A stretch of 64,000 nucleotides of DNA from Kribbella antiqua (GCF_004345665.1 NZ_SLWR01000011.1:248001-312000), one strand, 5' to 3'. Positions 54,406-63,870 are shown, counted from the stretch's first letter. The notes: generated by a model not told the origin, from the sequence alone. Translations and numbers: made by a program.

Positions 54406-54994
54406 TCGCATCATCCTCATCGGGACCGGACGTGGTCTTCGGTGGCTCGACCGGGCGGACGATGACCGCCGTACCGTAGGCGGCCACCTCGCTCATCGTG
54501 TTCGCGATCTCGTTGCAGTCGAACCGCATCGCGAGGATCGCGTTGGCGCCCATCTGCTGCGCCATCTGGCACATCCGCATCACCGCGACGTGCCGGGACT
54601 CGGCCAGCATCTGGGTGTACTCCGGCACCTCGCCGCCGGCCAGCGACCGGAAGCCGGCGGTGAAGTTCGAGCCGAAGTCGCGGCTGCGCACGGTCAGTCC
54701 GAAGACCTCGCCGAACACCTTCGCCGCGGTGAACCCGGGCAGGTCGTTCATGGTCGAGACGAGCACCGGGTACGGCGATCCCTGTGGCGCGACGTGCGGC
54801 GCGTTCTGCTGGACCGGCTGGTAGTTGCCCGGAGCCTGGCCGTACCCGGGCTGCCCGTAGCCCTGCTGCTGCGGCGGCGGGCCCTGCTGGTAACCCTGCT
54901 GCTGCGGCGGCGCGTAGCCGGGCGGCGGACCCTGCTGGTAGCCCTGCTGCGGCGGGTACGGCTGGTTCGGGTTCGGGGGAAAGTTCTGGTTCAT
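54395..54994 (-). CDS. YbjQ/UPF0145-type protein with proline-glutamine-tyrosine-rich N-terminus
   Basis: 199 aa. The first 75 residues are disordered and repetitive (QQGYQQGPPPGYAPPQQQGY). The rest is a heavy-metal-binding-type YbjQ domain: LPGFTAAKVFGEVFGLTVRS, then MGANAILAMRFDCNEI and YGTAVIVRP. The function of the family is unknown. The ATG at 54994 (MNQNFPPN) is preferred. It is in the same direction as the penicillin acylase gene upstream and the GH1 gene downstream. Confidence 0.85.
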   Translation of the reverse strand: MNQNFPPNPNQPYPPQQGYQQGPPPGYAPPQQQGYQQGPPPQQQGYGQPGYGQAPGNYQPVQQNAPHVAPQGSPYPVLVSTMNDLPGFTAAKVFGEVFGLTVRSRDFGSNFTAGFRSLAGGEVPEYTQMLAESRHVAVMRMCQMAQQMGANAILAMRFDCNEIANTMSEVAAYGTAVIVRPVEPPKTTSGPDEDDANDS

Positions 54995-55013
54995 ATCCAC
55001 ATCCTGACAGGCG

Positions 55014-57650
55014 TCACCGGCGGCTCGGGAATTCGACGACCTGCTGATAGGTCGGGCGGTTGACCCAGGTGATCCGGTCCTGCGTGATGCCGCCCATCGG
55101 CTGATGCACGATCTGATCGGCGCAGTACTGATCGCCCGCGGCACACCCGTCCGCGGCCGGATAGGTGCCGGACGCCGGTACCTTCGTTGCCGCCAGCAAA
55201 GACTCGGTGAGTACGGCGCGACAGGCCGCCAGCGAGCCGCCTCCGCAGAAGGTCACCGGCTGCGGCGTCTTCACCGGATCACCGAGCACCTTGCGCAGAT
55301 CCCGCTGAACGAAACCCCACCAGCCGCTCTGGAACGCGGAGCCCTGGGCGCTCGGCCGCTCGTCGATCGGGAGGTTGGCGACCAGAGCGGCGTACAGGTC
55401 AGGGCCGAGATCCTTGAACTGGCCCTGGACGAGCAGCGGCCACCATGCGTCGAGGATCCGGATCGCGTCGGCGTGGGCATAGATCTTCGACGACGCGTTC
55501 GGGGTCTTCCGATGGCCGCCGGCTGCTTGCCACGCGGTGAGGTTGGCGACCGCGTCGGCGACAGCTGGATCCGCGATCGGCGCGCTCTTCAGAACTCGCA
55601 GTACGTAGGGAAGCACCTGGTCGGCGCGGAGGTCGACGGTGGCAGCGTCCTCCATCGCCTCGACCAGCTTGCCGCGGGTGAACTTCTGCCCGCTGCCGAT
55701 GACCGCCTTGATCCGATCGTCGAGCGGCTGACTGCGATAGACGGAGTTGTAGCCGTACTGACCGTCGGATGCGGAGTATCCCGGCGCCTGCTTGTTGTTC
55801 CAGCTGGTCAGATAGTCCTGGTTGACCACCTGCGGATGCTGCGCCGCCGGAGTGAAGCCCTGCCATTCGTAGGAGCTCCAGGTCGGCAGGTTCGGGTCGG
55901 CGCCGGACGGACGGATCGGGTTGTCACCGGAGTTGAAGTACGCGATCGACGACGCGTCCGTGTAGAACCAGTTGAACGTGTACCCGATGTTGCTCGCCGC
56001 GCGCTGGAAGTCCGCCGCGGAGTGGATCCGGTCCGGGTCGTTGAACTGCATGAACCCGAGCGCCGAGCCGGCTTCGTTGCCGTACGTCGACCGTTGCTTC
56101 GTGAACAGCACCGGCTGCCCGCCGACCGTGCCGCGGTGCGTGACGATGCCGAACTTGGTGCGCAGGGCAACCAACGTGTAGGAGCCGGCTGGTTCGGACG
56201 AGCCTAGGCTGGAGTACCACTCGTTGTGGCGTTCGAGCCGTTCGATCGGGACGCATTGGCCGTGGTCGACGTAGTACTGGGAGTTCTTGGTCGGGGTGCC
56301 GCCGCCCGGTTCGCACAGCGGTACGGCGAAGGTGTCGGTGATGTCCTGGCCGGCCGAGGTAGCGCTCCAGGAGTAGTCGGGACCGCGGCCGATCAGCGTG
56401 TAGAAGTTGAGGCCGGCGAAGGCGATGCCTCGGGAGCTGATGCCCGGTCCCTGGAGTTCCTGGCGCAGCAGCAGTTGCGGGGCGAAGTAGCCGGTTTGCG
56501 GGCCGTAGACGGCGATCGGATGACCGCTCTGGGTGTACTGGCCGGAGACGAGCAGGGCGTTGGACATGCCCTTCTGGGCGATCGACGGGGTCTTTGAAGT
56601 GCCTGTCCCGGTCTGGTTGATCACCTCGGGTTCTGGGGTGACCGAGCCGCGGTCGGGCATTGCTCGACCCGCTGGGTTCGAGCCGGTTACGCCGTACGGG
56701 AAGCTGGTGCCGTTGTGGACGGTGGTGCTGGCCTCCGGGTCGTTCTGGGACCTGAAGGATTCCCACACCTTGGTGCCTTGGGCAACGCCGTACTTCGCTT
56801 GTGCCTCGAGCAATGCCAGTGCTGACGTCACCTCATGTCCGCCGCCGGTGCCGAAGATGCCCGCGACCACGGCCGCGGTGGCGACGACGTCGGTGACCTT
56901 CCAGGGCTGCGTCGGCCAGGGCAGGCCGAGTGCGACGTACTCGCCGGGGTAGGCGATGCCGACGGTGTTGATGTAGTGGTTGACGCCGTCGACCCAGGCC
57001 TGGATGTCCTGCTTCATCTTCACGCCGTCGGCGCCGTACCGTGCGGCTGCGTCGTCGTACTGCTTCTGCAGATCGGCTTCGGTGTACGGCGCGGTCCGCC
57101 ACAGCTCCTGCTCGAACGCGCGGTTGGCCGGGGCGCCGCCCGCGAACGGGGTCAACTGGCCGCGGCCGAGGTGCCGGAACACGTCCATCACGAACAGCCG
57201 GTCCTGCGCGCCGGCGTACCCGGCGCCGAACATCGCGCCGTACCGGGTGGTGCCGGTGATGTGCGGGATGCCGCGCGACTTGTCCCGCACGATCGTGACG
57301 TCCGCGCGCGGGCGGCTGGTGCTCGCGACGTCGCCGGACTTGACCCCGAAGGACGCGTCGTCGAAGTACGTTTTCAGGCCGTCGTCGGTGATGCCCTGGG
57401 AATTCCAGACCAGGTTCTCGTACGGCTTGAGTGTGTCGCTGAAGTGTGGCGGACGGATCCCGAACGCCTTGAAAGCAAGGAGATCCGTGAAGGTCGCGTT
57501 CCCGTTCTGCCCGGGCGGCAGGATGTCGGCACACTGCCCGGCGCAGTAATCCACCGGTGGAGCGGCGTGAGCTTCAGGGAGCGTTGGAAGAGCAGACAGT
57601 ACGGCGACGACGGTGGCCGCGGCGAGCAGACGTTTGGGGCGGGGCTGCAC
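55014..57650 (-). CDS. Secreted penicillin acylase family protein
   Basis: 878 aa. The GTG at 57650 after GGGAGGATCC begins a signal peptide cleaved near AHA. It is an Ntn-hydrolase precursor: the alpha-chain region is about residues 110-340, and the conserved Ser that starts the beta chain after self-cleavage is Ser363 in QKGMSNALLVSG. The pocket helix GAGYAGAQDRLFVMDVFRHL is typical. Members hydrolyse amide bonds of penicillins, acyl-homoserine lactones or lipopeptides; the natural substrate here is unknown. Divergent from the SelA-like gene. Confidence 0.92.
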   Translation of the reverse strand: MQPRPKRLLAAATVVAVLSALPTLPEAHAAPPVDYCAGQCADILPPGQNGNATFTDLLAFKAFGIRPPHFSDTLKPYENLVWNSQGITDDGLKTYFDDASFGVKSGDVASTSRPRADVTIVRDKSRGIPHITGTTRYGAMFGAGYAGAQDRLFVMDVFRHLGRGQLTPFAGGAPANRAFEQELWRTAPYTEADLQKQYDDAAARYGADGVKMKQDIQAWVDGVNHYINTVGIAYPGEYVALGLPWPTQPWKVTDVVATAAVVAGIFGTGGGHEVTSALALLEAQAKYGVAQGTKVWESFRSQNDPEASTTVHNGTSFPYGVTGSNPAGRAMPDRGSVTPEPEVINQTGTGTSKTPSIAQKGMSNALLVSGQYTQSGHPIAVYGPQTGYFAPQLLLRQELQGPGISSRGIAFAGLNFYTLIGRGPDYSWSATSAGQDITDTFAVPLCEPGGGTPTKNSQYYVDHGQCVPIERLERHNEWYSSLGSSEPAGSYTLVALRTKFGIVTHRGTVGGQPVLFTKQRSTYGNEAGSALGFMQFNDPDRIHSAADFQRAASNIGYTFNWFYTDASSIAYFNSGDNPIRPSGADPNLPTWSSYEWQGFTPAAQHPQVVNQDYLTSWNNKQAPGYSASDGQYGYNSVYRSQPLDDRIKAVIGSGQKFTRGKLVEAMEDAATVDLRADQVLPYVLRVLKSAPIADPAVADAVANLTAWQAAGGHRKTPNASSKIYAHADAIRILDAWWPLLVQGQFKDLGPDLYAALVANLPIDERPSAQGSAFQSGWWGFVQRDLRKVLGDPVKTPQPVTFCGGGSLAACRAVLTESLLAATKVPASGTYPAADGCAAGDQYCADQIVHQPMGGITQDRITWVNRPTYQQVVEFPSRR

Positions 57651-57792
57651 GGATCCTCCCTCGGGTACGCAGTCTCAGGAGCGGCAGAGGACGACTAGAA
57701 ACTGAGAATGACTCACTAGTAGCTTGTGGTCAAGAGTTCATTGAATTGGCCTCTCGCCATTGCTGTCTGTGACCACTACTGTGTTCGGCACC

Positions 57793-58884
57793 ATGAGCAT
57801 CCACGAGCGTTATCGGTTGAGTGTGGTGATCAACGCCAAGGGGACTTTCACCCCGCTCGGGGTGTCGCGGAGTTCCAACGGGGTGGCGGCGGCCGTCGCA
57901 CAGGCGTTGCCCGAGTTCTTCGTGATGGACGAACTCGGCGATCGGGCGAGCGAAGCCATCGCCCAGGTGACCGGCGCCCAGGCCGGCACCGTGGTGCACT
58001 GCACCGCCGCGGGCATCACGCTGTCGGTGGCAGCGACGATGACCGGTCGGGACCCGCGCCGGATCGCGGCGTTGCCGGACACAACGGATATGCACAACCG
58101 CGTCGTGATGCCGGCCTCGCACGTGGTCGACTACGGCCACTCCAACCTGCAGGGCATCCGGCTGGCCGGCGCGCAGGTGGACCTCGCGGGCGACGAAACC
58201 CGTTGTGGCATTGACGATTTGGAAGCAGAGCTGGATGGGCCGGACGTTTGTTGCCTGATGCTCGTATCGTCGCGGCTGACCCAGGGCGAGCCGCTCGACC
58301 TGGTCGCAGCGGTGCGGGCCGCGCACCGGCGAGGCGTGCCGGCGATCATCGACGCGGCCGCGCAGTTCCCCCGGATCGCGGACCTGCTGGCGACGGGTGC
58401 GGACCTGGTGCTGGCGAGCGGGCAGAAGTACCTCGGCTCACCGACGGCCGGCCTGGTCGCCGGGACGTGGGCGCTGGTGCAGGCCGTGCGTGCTCAGGAG
58501 AAAGGCATCGGCCGGGTGATGAAGCCGACCAAGGAGGCCGTGATCGGCGTACTGGCGGCGCTCGAGGAGTGGCAGGCGTTCGACCGGATGAAGTGGGAGG
58601 CGGACGAGCTGGCGAAGGTGGTTTCGTTCGCCGCGGCTGCCGGTGAGATCCCGGGAGTCACCGCCGAGGTGGTGCCGGATCCGGCGGGGTTGCAGGTGTC
58701 GCGCGTACTGCTGAAGGTGCCGGACGCCAAGCGGCTCGCGACCGAACTCGAAGCCGGGACACCGCCGATCTACGTGATGACGGATCGGGTCGACGACAAC
58801 GAACTGATGGTCGAACTGGTCCCGCTGGACGAGACCGAGATCAACACCATCATCGCCCGCCTCTGGGCAATCCTGACGCAGTAA
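57793..58884 (+). CDS. SelA-like PLP-dependent enzyme (aminotransferase class V fold)
   Basis: 363 aa. The order of motifs matches the SelA/DgaE-like group: NAKGTFTPLGVSRSS at the N-terminus, GDRASEAIAQVTGAQAGTVV, IIDAAAQFP (Asp187 pairs PLP) and ASGQKYLGSPTAGLVAG with Lys212 as Schiff base. These enzymes are not selenium-related but act on amino sugar or amino acid derivatives. ATG 57793 (MSIHERY) is taken; GTG 57781 is possible. It is divergent from the penicillin acylase and closed by a hairpin. Confidence 0.87.
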   Translation: MSIHERYRLSVVINAKGTFTPLGVSRSSNGVAAAVAQALPEFFVMDELGDRASEAIAQVTGAQAGTVVHCTAAGITLSVAATMTGRDPRRIAALPDTTDMHNRVVMPASHVVDYGHSNLQGIRLAGAQVDLAGDETRCGIDDLEAELDGPDVCCLMLVSSRLTQGEPLDLVAAVRAAHRRGVPAIIDAAAQFPRIADLLATGADLVLASGQKYLGSPTAGLVAGTWALVQAVRAQEKGIGRVMKPTKEAVIGVLAALEEWQAFDRMKWEADELAKVVSFAAAAGEIPGVTAEVVPDPAGLQVSRVLLKVPDAKRLATELEAGTPPIYVMTDRVDDNELMVELVPLDETEINTIIARLWAILTQ

Positions 58885-58923
58885 GGCCCTGGTTTCCCCT
58901 TGTAATACAGGAAAACCAGGGCC
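58885..58923. terminator. Bidirectional terminator
   Basis: An 11-bp stem, ggccctggttt (58885-58895) with aaaccagggcc (58913-58923), between the convergent genes ending at 58884 (plus) and 58937 (minus). Confidence 0.8.
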
Positions 58924-58936
58924 TCAACCGCGTGCG

Positions 58937-61045
58937 TCAGTGTTGGTAGGACTTGCCGCCCTCGTAGCGGTTGCCGTCCGTACGACGGGGTCCGTTGCTA
59001 CGACGCGGGCCGCTACCGCCGCGGCCGTCGTGCCCACGACCCGGCCGGCTGCTGCCGAACCGCTTGCCGCCGCCCTTGTTGAAGCGCTGCGGCTTCGGGG
59101 CCGGCAGCTTCACCGGGTACCCGGACGGCTTGCTACCGCCGGTCAGTTCGGTGACCAGCTCGTCACCCGGACGGGCACGAACCGGCTCGGCCTTGACACC
59201 GGCGGACTCGGCCATCCGCATCATCCCGCGCCGCTGGTGCGGCAGGACGAGCGTGACGACGGCACCCTTGCCCCCGGCGCGCGCCGTACGACCGGCACGG
59301 TGCAGGTAGTCCTTGTGCTCGGCCGGCGGGTCGGCCTGGACGACCAGGCCGACGTCGTCGACGTGGATCCCGCGGGCCGCGACATCCGTTGCCACGAGCA
59401 CCGGAACCGAACCATCCTTGAACTGGTCCAGCGTCCGGTTCCGCATGCCCTGGGTCAGGCCGCCGTGCAGCGCCGCGGCCATCACGCCACGGTCGCGCAG
59501 CTGGGTGGCGACCCGGTCGGCGCCCAGCTTGGTGCGGACGAACACGATGGTCCGGCCGTCACGGCTGGCCAACTCGGCGGTCAGCGACTGCTTGTGCCCC
59601 GGCTCGATCACCAGCATGTGGTGCTCCATCGTGCTCACCGAAGCCTGGCCGGATTCGGTCGAGTGCTGGACCGGGTCCTTCAGGTACGTCTTCACGATGG
59701 TGTCGACGTCGTTGTCCAACGTTGCCGAGAACAACAGTCGCTGACCCTCGGCCGGCGTCATGTCGAGCAGCGTGGTCACCGCCGGCATGAAGCCCATGTC
59801 GCACATGTGGTCGGCCTCGTCCAGTACGGCGATCTCCACCGCACCGAGGTCGGCAGCGCCCTGCTCACACAGGTCGATCAAGCGGCCCGGGGTCGCGATC
59901 AGGAGGTCGACGCCGCGACGGAGCGACTCGATCTGCTTTGGGTACGGCAGGCCGCCGGCGATCAGCTTGAGCGACACGTTCATCACGTGCGCCAGCGGCT
60001 CCAGCGCGTCGTGGACCTGCATCGCGAGCTCACGCGTCGGGACCAGGATCATGCCGCGCGGACGACGGGACTCGGTCTTGCCGCCGGCCAGACGCGTCAG
60101 CGTCGGCAGGCCGAAACCGAGCGTTTTGCCGGAACCGGTCTGACCGCGGCCGAGCACGTCCTTGCCGGCCAGCGCGTCCGGGATGGTCGCGGTCTGGATC
60201 GGGAACGGGCTGGTGATCCCGTCCCGCGCCAGCCGCTGCACCAGCCGCGGCGCGAGGCCGAGCGCGGCGAACTGGTTGTCCGCAGCAACGGTCCCCAGAT
60301 CCACCGGCTCCTCCACACGCTTGTTCTGCTGGTACGACGAACGGTCGTCGCGGTCCCGCCGCTGGTACGACGACTGCCGGTCGCCGGCGCGGTCGTAACG
60401 CGGCCGCTCGTCCCGGTCGAAGCGCGGACGTTCATCGCGGTCGACACGCGGCCGCTCGTCCCGCTCGAAGCGCGGCCGGTCGTCCCGGCGGTACTGCGGA
60501 CGCTCGGTCCGGTCATACTGCGGACGCTCGTCCCGGTTGAAGCTCGGCCGGTCGCCGCGGTCGTACTGCGGGCGGTCGTTGCGGTCGTTGCGGTCGTTGC
60601 GGTTGTTCTGCGGCCGGTCGCCGTACTGGTTCCGCTCACCGCGATCCGTCCGGGCGCGGTCGCCGTACTGCGGACGCTCGTCGCGGTTGTACTGCGGCCG
60701 GTCGTCGCGGTTGTACTGCGGACGCTCGTCGCGGTTGTACTGCGGCCGGTCGTCCCGGTTGGCGGGCCGGCGGTCGGTGCGCGGCTCGGCGGCGCGGTAG
60801 CCCTTCACCGGGCGGTTGTCGCGGCGGTCGTTGGCGTAGCCGCGGACGCCGCGGTCGGAGTACTGGGAGGGGCCGCCCCGGCGCTCGCCGCGGGCGGTGT
60901 CGTCCCGGACCTCGCCGGTGGACGGGCCGGCGGCCTCGGCCTGGGCCGCCATCCGTTCGCCGTACGACTGGGTCTGGAACTTCTTGTGCCGCGGCTTCTT
61001 CACGGGGGCGTCGGCCGGGCGGTCATCGTGGTGGTGCTGGGTCAC
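58937..61045 (-). CDS. DEAD-box RNA helicase with long Arg/Asp/Tyr repeat N-terminus
   Basis: 702 aa. The helicase core has all motifs: GRGQTGSGKT (299-308), PTRELAM, DEAD (409-412), SAT (440-442) and HRAGRTARAG. It is preceded by about 240 disordered residues with more than ten imperfect copies of an RDERPQYN-type octad (about 95-240), and followed by a basic Gly/Arg-rich tail. It unwinds RNA, probably in ribosome assembly or cold response. GTG 61045 is chosen (GTG ACC CAG, with GAGAGAG upstream); the region from 61046 to 61111 is open but without a better start. The repeats could drive condensate formation (inference). Confidence 0.9.
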   Translation of the reverse strand: MTQHHHDDRPADAPVKKPRHKKFQTQSYGERMAAQAEAAGPSTGEVRDDTARGERRGGPSQYSDRGVRGYANDRRDNRPVKGYRAAEPRTDRRPANRDDRPQYNRDERPQYNRDDRPQYNRDERPQYGDRARTDRGERNQYGDRPQNNRNDRNDRNDRPQYDRGDRPSFNRDERPQYDRTERPQYRRDDRPRFERDERPRVDRDERPRFDRDERPRYDRAGDRQSSYQRRDRDDRSSYQQNKRVEEPVDLGTVAADNQFAALGLAPRLVQRLARDGITSPFPIQTATIPDALAGKDVLGRGQTGSGKTLGFGLPTLTRLAGGKTESRRPRGMILVPTRELAMQVHDALEPLAHVMNVSLKLIAGGLPYPKQIESLRRGVDLLIATPGRLIDLCEQGAADLGAVEIAVLDEADHMCDMGFMPAVTTLLDMTPAEGQRLLFSATLDNDVDTIVKTYLKDPVQHSTESGQASVSTMEHHMLVIEPGHKQSLTAELASRDGRTIVFVRTKLGADRVATQLRDRGVMAAALHGGLTQGMRNRTLDQFKDGSVPVLVATDVAARGIHVDDVGLVVQADPPAEHKDYLHRAGRTARAGGKGAVVTLVLPHQRRGMMRMAESAGVKAEPVRARPGDELVTELTGGSKPSGYPVKLPAPKPQRFNKGGGKRFGSSRPGRGHDGRGGSGPRRSNGPRRTDGNRYEGGKSYQH
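60665..60760. repeat. 24-bp tandem repeat inside the helicase gene
   Basis: Four copies of a unit starting GTACTGCGG at 60665, 60689, 60713 and 60737, a regular 24-bp period encoding an eight-residue repeat. Degenerate copies extend to about 60400. Confidence 0.85.
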
Positions 61046-61379
61046 GCAAAAACTCTCTCTCAACGTCACGGACGAGTGGCCGGATCGCAACCGCACAGAA
61101 AGGCCGGCCACGGGCGTGACCGGACAGAACGTGCTGAGCAGGAGACGGGCATCGACCTGCGGGTGCTATCGCGTTGCACCCATGTCGCCGGGAAACTTCA
61201 GCGGGATGCTGAACCGACGGGTCGGAGCGCCTGGGAAAATCTCTGGTGACGCGACGCGCGCACCGACACCACCAAGTGTACCCGACGCGGCAGCCTGTCC
61301 AGACCATCCGCCCAACCACCAGACCACTCACCCGACTGGTTTCCCCGGGACGCCCAGCACTCGCCAACCTCGCCGCAGT

Positions 61380-61393
61380 TCAAGTGAGGTTGA
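61380..61393. promoter_or_regulatory. soxR: SoxR-box-like site before soxR
   Basis: TCAA-N6-TTGA (tcaagtgaggttga), the half-site spacing of known actinomycete SoxR boxes, 30 bases before ATG 61424. It lies in the 378-base gap between the divergent helicase and soxR genes, which otherwise holds nothing I can name. Confidence 0.4.
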
Positions 61394-61423
61394 GTTTTTG
61401 GAGTGCGGATCTAGGGTGGCGGT

Positions 61424-61900
61424 ATGTCGGAGGAGAACGTTCCGAGCAAGGATCATTGGCTGTCCATCGGAGAGATCGCCCATCGGTCCGGAGTCGCCGC
61501 CTCGGCGTTGCGGTTCTACGAGGACCAGGGCCTGATCAGGTCGCGACGGACAGCCGGGAATCAGCGGCAGTACCAGCGCAGCACGCTGCGGCGGATCGCC
61601 TTCGTCCAGGCCGCACAGCGGGTCGGCCTCGCACTCGCCGAGATCAAGCAGGCCCTGGATTCACTACCCGACGACCGTACGCCGACCCGCGCGGACTGGA
61701 GCCGGTTGTCGAAGACCTGGCGCAGCCGGCTCGACGAGCGAATCTCCGAGCTCGAGCGCCTGCGCGACGACCTCGACGGCTGCATCGGCTGCGGCTGCCT
61801 CAGCCTCCAACGCTGCAACCTCTACAACAAGGCCGACCGCCTGGCCGAACGAGGCCCCGGCGCCCGAATCCTCAACGTCGGCATCCCCGGCGAGGCATAG
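61424..61900 (+). CDS. soxR: Redox-sensing MerR-type regulator SoxR
   Basis: 158 aa. The MerR HTH reads SIGEIAHRSGVAASALRFYE, followed by the dimer helix. The [2Fe-2S] cluster site is complete: Cys120, Cys123, Cys125 and Cys131 in a CX2CXCX5C spacing (GCIGCGCLSLQRCNLY). It activates genes when the cluster is oxidised by redox-cycling compounds. ATG 61424 (MSEENV) is the natural start. A SoxR-box-like sequence sits just upstream, so it probably controls itself; other targets are not visible in the window. Confidence 0.95.
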   Translation: MSEENVPSKDHWLSIGEIAHRSGVAASALRFYEDQGLIRSRRTAGNQRQYQRSTLRRIAFVQAAQRVGLALAEIKQALDSLPDDRTPTRADWSRLSKTWRSRLDERISELERLRDDLDGCIGCGCLSLQRCNLYNKADRLAERGPGARILNVGIPGEA

Positions 61901-62063
61901 TCCCGGAGCTATGGATGGCATAGGGCGGCTGGGGCGCGGCGCGGGTTAACCCCAGAGTTCTTTCCGATCTGGTGCGGAAAACCGGGAGTCTTGGCAGCAT
62001 CCGGATTGTAGCGATCAGTAATGCGCCGGTCGCTTTCCGCCACGATCCGGAGTGAGGCCCTCC

Positions 62064-62765
62064 ATGTCGCATCGCCGTATCCTGTCTTCGCTCGCGGGGC
62101 TGAGCGCCACAGCCTTGGCCGCCGCCGCACTGGCCGTCCCCACCTTCGCCGCAGCGTTCCCCATCGCGTCGGCACCGGCCACCACCTCGACCACCTCGAC
62201 TGAAGCGTCCAGAGCGGCGTACGTCGGTTCACCGCAGGACGAAGCCGCCACCAAGGCCTTCTACAACGCCGTGATGAAGTCGGCGCGCGCCAAGTTCGCG
62301 CAGCAGGCCAAGTCGGGTAAGAAGGTCGCCGCCGTCACCGTGACGTACGCCGTCGACGCTCCGACGTTCCGCTCGCAGATCAACTCCAGTACGTCGATCT
62401 GGAACTCGTCGGTCAGCAACGTCAAGCTGGTCGAGGGCAGCAACTACGACTTCTATTACACCGAGGGCAACGACTCGCGCGGCTCGTACGCGTCCACCGA
62501 CGGGCACGGCAGCGGCTACATCTTCCTGGACTACGCCCAGGCGCAGCAGTACGACCCGACCCGCATCACCGCCCACGAGACCGGCCACGTGCTCGGCCTG
62601 CCGGACCACTACCCCGGCCCCTGCTCCGAACTGATGTCCGGCGGCGGCCCCGGCCCGTCCTGCACCAACCCCTACCCGGACGCCACCGAACGCTCCAAGG
62701 TCAACAACCTCTGGGCCAACGGCATCGCGGCCCCAAGCCAAGCAGCGTTCCACGCAGCCAAGTAA
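62064..62765 (+). CDS. Secreted snapalysin-type zinc metalloprotease
   Basis: 233 aa. ATG 62064 (MSHRR) begins a signal peptide and short propeptide. The active site HETGHVLGLPDHY (His171, Glu172, His175, Asp181) is the snapalysin form HExxHxxGxxD, where the third ligand is Asp; the Cys pair in GPCSELMSGG and GPSCTNPYPD fits the family disulfide. It digests milk proteins in the classical members. Snapalysin genes often have a divergent LysR-type activator; none is here. A GTG at 62052 is a possible longer start. Confidence 0.92.
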   Translation: MSHRRILSSLAGLSATALAAAALAVPTFAAAFPIASAPATTSTTSTEASRAAYVGSPQDEAATKAFYNAVMKSARAKFAQQAKSGKKVAAVTVTYAVDAPTFRSQINSSTSIWNSSVSNVKLVEGSNYDFYYTEGNDSRGSYASTDGHGSGYIFLDYAQAQQYDPTRITAHETGHVLGLPDHYPGPCSELMSGGGPGPSCTNPYPDATERSKVNNLWANGIAAPSQAAFHAAK

Positions 62766-62777
62766 CCCCCAGCCCTT

Positions 62778-62816
62778 CGGCCCGGAACCACTCGGCAGGG
62801 GGTGGCTTCCGGGCCG
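62778..62816. terminator. Bidirectional terminator
   Basis: cggcccggaa at 62778-62787 pairs with ttccgggccg at 62807-62816, extended by CCAC/GTGG with one bulged base. It lies between the convergent snapalysin and LacI genes. Confidence 0.75.
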
Positions 62817-62821
62817 GAGTT

Positions 62822-63850
62822 TCAGTGGGCCGGGCCAGTGGAGGCGCGGACTACTAGTTCGGGGCGGAAGAGGAATTCGGTGTGGGGGGTGGTGTGGCCT
62901 CGGACCTCTTCCAGGAGGGACTGGACTGCGGCCAGGGCCATGGGTTGGACGGGTTGGCGGATGGTGGTGAGGGGTGGGTCGGTGAACTCCATCATGGGGG
63001 CGTCGTCGTAGCCGACGACCGAGATGTCGGCGGGGACGGCGAGGCCGCGTTGGCGGGCTGCTCGGATGACGCCGAGCGCCATCATGTCGGACCCGCAGAT
63101 CACCGCGCTGACGCCGGCATCCAGCAGTGGTTGGGCGGCCGCGGCACCACCCTCGACGCCGAACATGCTCAATGAGACCAAACCGTCCAGGTCCTGATCC
63201 GACAGGCCCAGCTGGGCTTTCATCGAGGTTCGGTAGCCGGCCAGTTTCCGCTGTACGACGATGAAGCGTTCCGGCCCGGAGGCGAAGCCGATCCGCCGGT
63301 GGCCGAGGGCAACGAGATGTGAGACCGCGAGCTCCATCGCGGCGTACTCGTCCGACGACACGAACGGCGCCTCGACGCCCGGCAGCCAGCCGTTCACGAA
63401 CACCACCGGCAGTCGCCGGTCCACCAGCGACTGATAGCGCGCGTGGTCGGCGCCGGTGTCCGCGTGCAGGCCGGAGACGAAGATGATCCCGGAGACGCCG
63501 CGCTCGAGCAGCATCTCGACGTACTCCTCCTCCGTCGCGCCGGAGGGGGACTGCGTGCACAGCACCGGGGTGTACCCGCGCTGCGACAGCGCGGACTCGA
63601 TCACCTGGGCGAACGCCGGGAAGATCGGGTTGATCAACTCCGGCATCACCAGCCCGATCAGTCCCGCGGACCGCCGCCGCAACCGGGTCGGCCGTTCGAA
63701 GCCCAGTACGTCGAGTGCCGTCAGCACCGACTGTTTGGTCTCCTCCGCCACCCCCGGCTTGCCGTTCAGCACCCGCGAGACCGTCGCCTCGCTGACCCCC
63801 GCCTTGGCCGCGATATCCGCCAGCCGCGCTCTACTGCTCACGCGGGGCAC
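62822..63850 (-). CDS. LacI-family regulator
   Basis: 342 aa. The HTH is RLADIAAKAGVSEATVSRVL and the hinge SVLTALDVLGFERPTRLRRR; the sensor ends PADISVVGYDDAPMMEFTDP. GTG 63850 is preferred; GTG 63841 is also possible. It is convergent with snapalysin, and its promoter region faces out of the window, where a sugar-transport operon probably follows on the plus strand. CTTGCA-type operator half-sites sit 20-50 bases upstream. Confidence 0.9.
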   Translation of the reverse strand: MPRVSSRARLADIAAKAGVSEATVSRVLNGKPGVAEETKQSVLTALDVLGFERPTRLRRRSAGLIGLVMPELINPIFPAFAQVIESALSQRGYTPVLCTQSPSGATEEEYVEMLLERGVSGIIFVSGLHADTGADHARYQSLVDRRLPVVFVNGWLPGVEAPFVSSDEYAAMELAVSHLVALGHRRIGFASGPERFIVVQRKLAGYRTSMKAQLGLSDQDLDGLVSLSMFGVEGGAAAAQPLLDAGVSAVICGSDMMALGVIRAARQRGLAVPADISVVGYDDAPMMEFTDPPLTTIRQPVQPMALAAVQSLLEEVRGHTTPHTEFLFRPELVVRASTGPAH

Positions 63851-63870
63851 TGTACCCACCACCCGTTGAG

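Noticed and set aside
58940..61249. 769-codon open frame antisense to the helicase
   Set aside because: Shadow frame of the repeat-rich helicase gene; the minus strand holds all helicase motifs.
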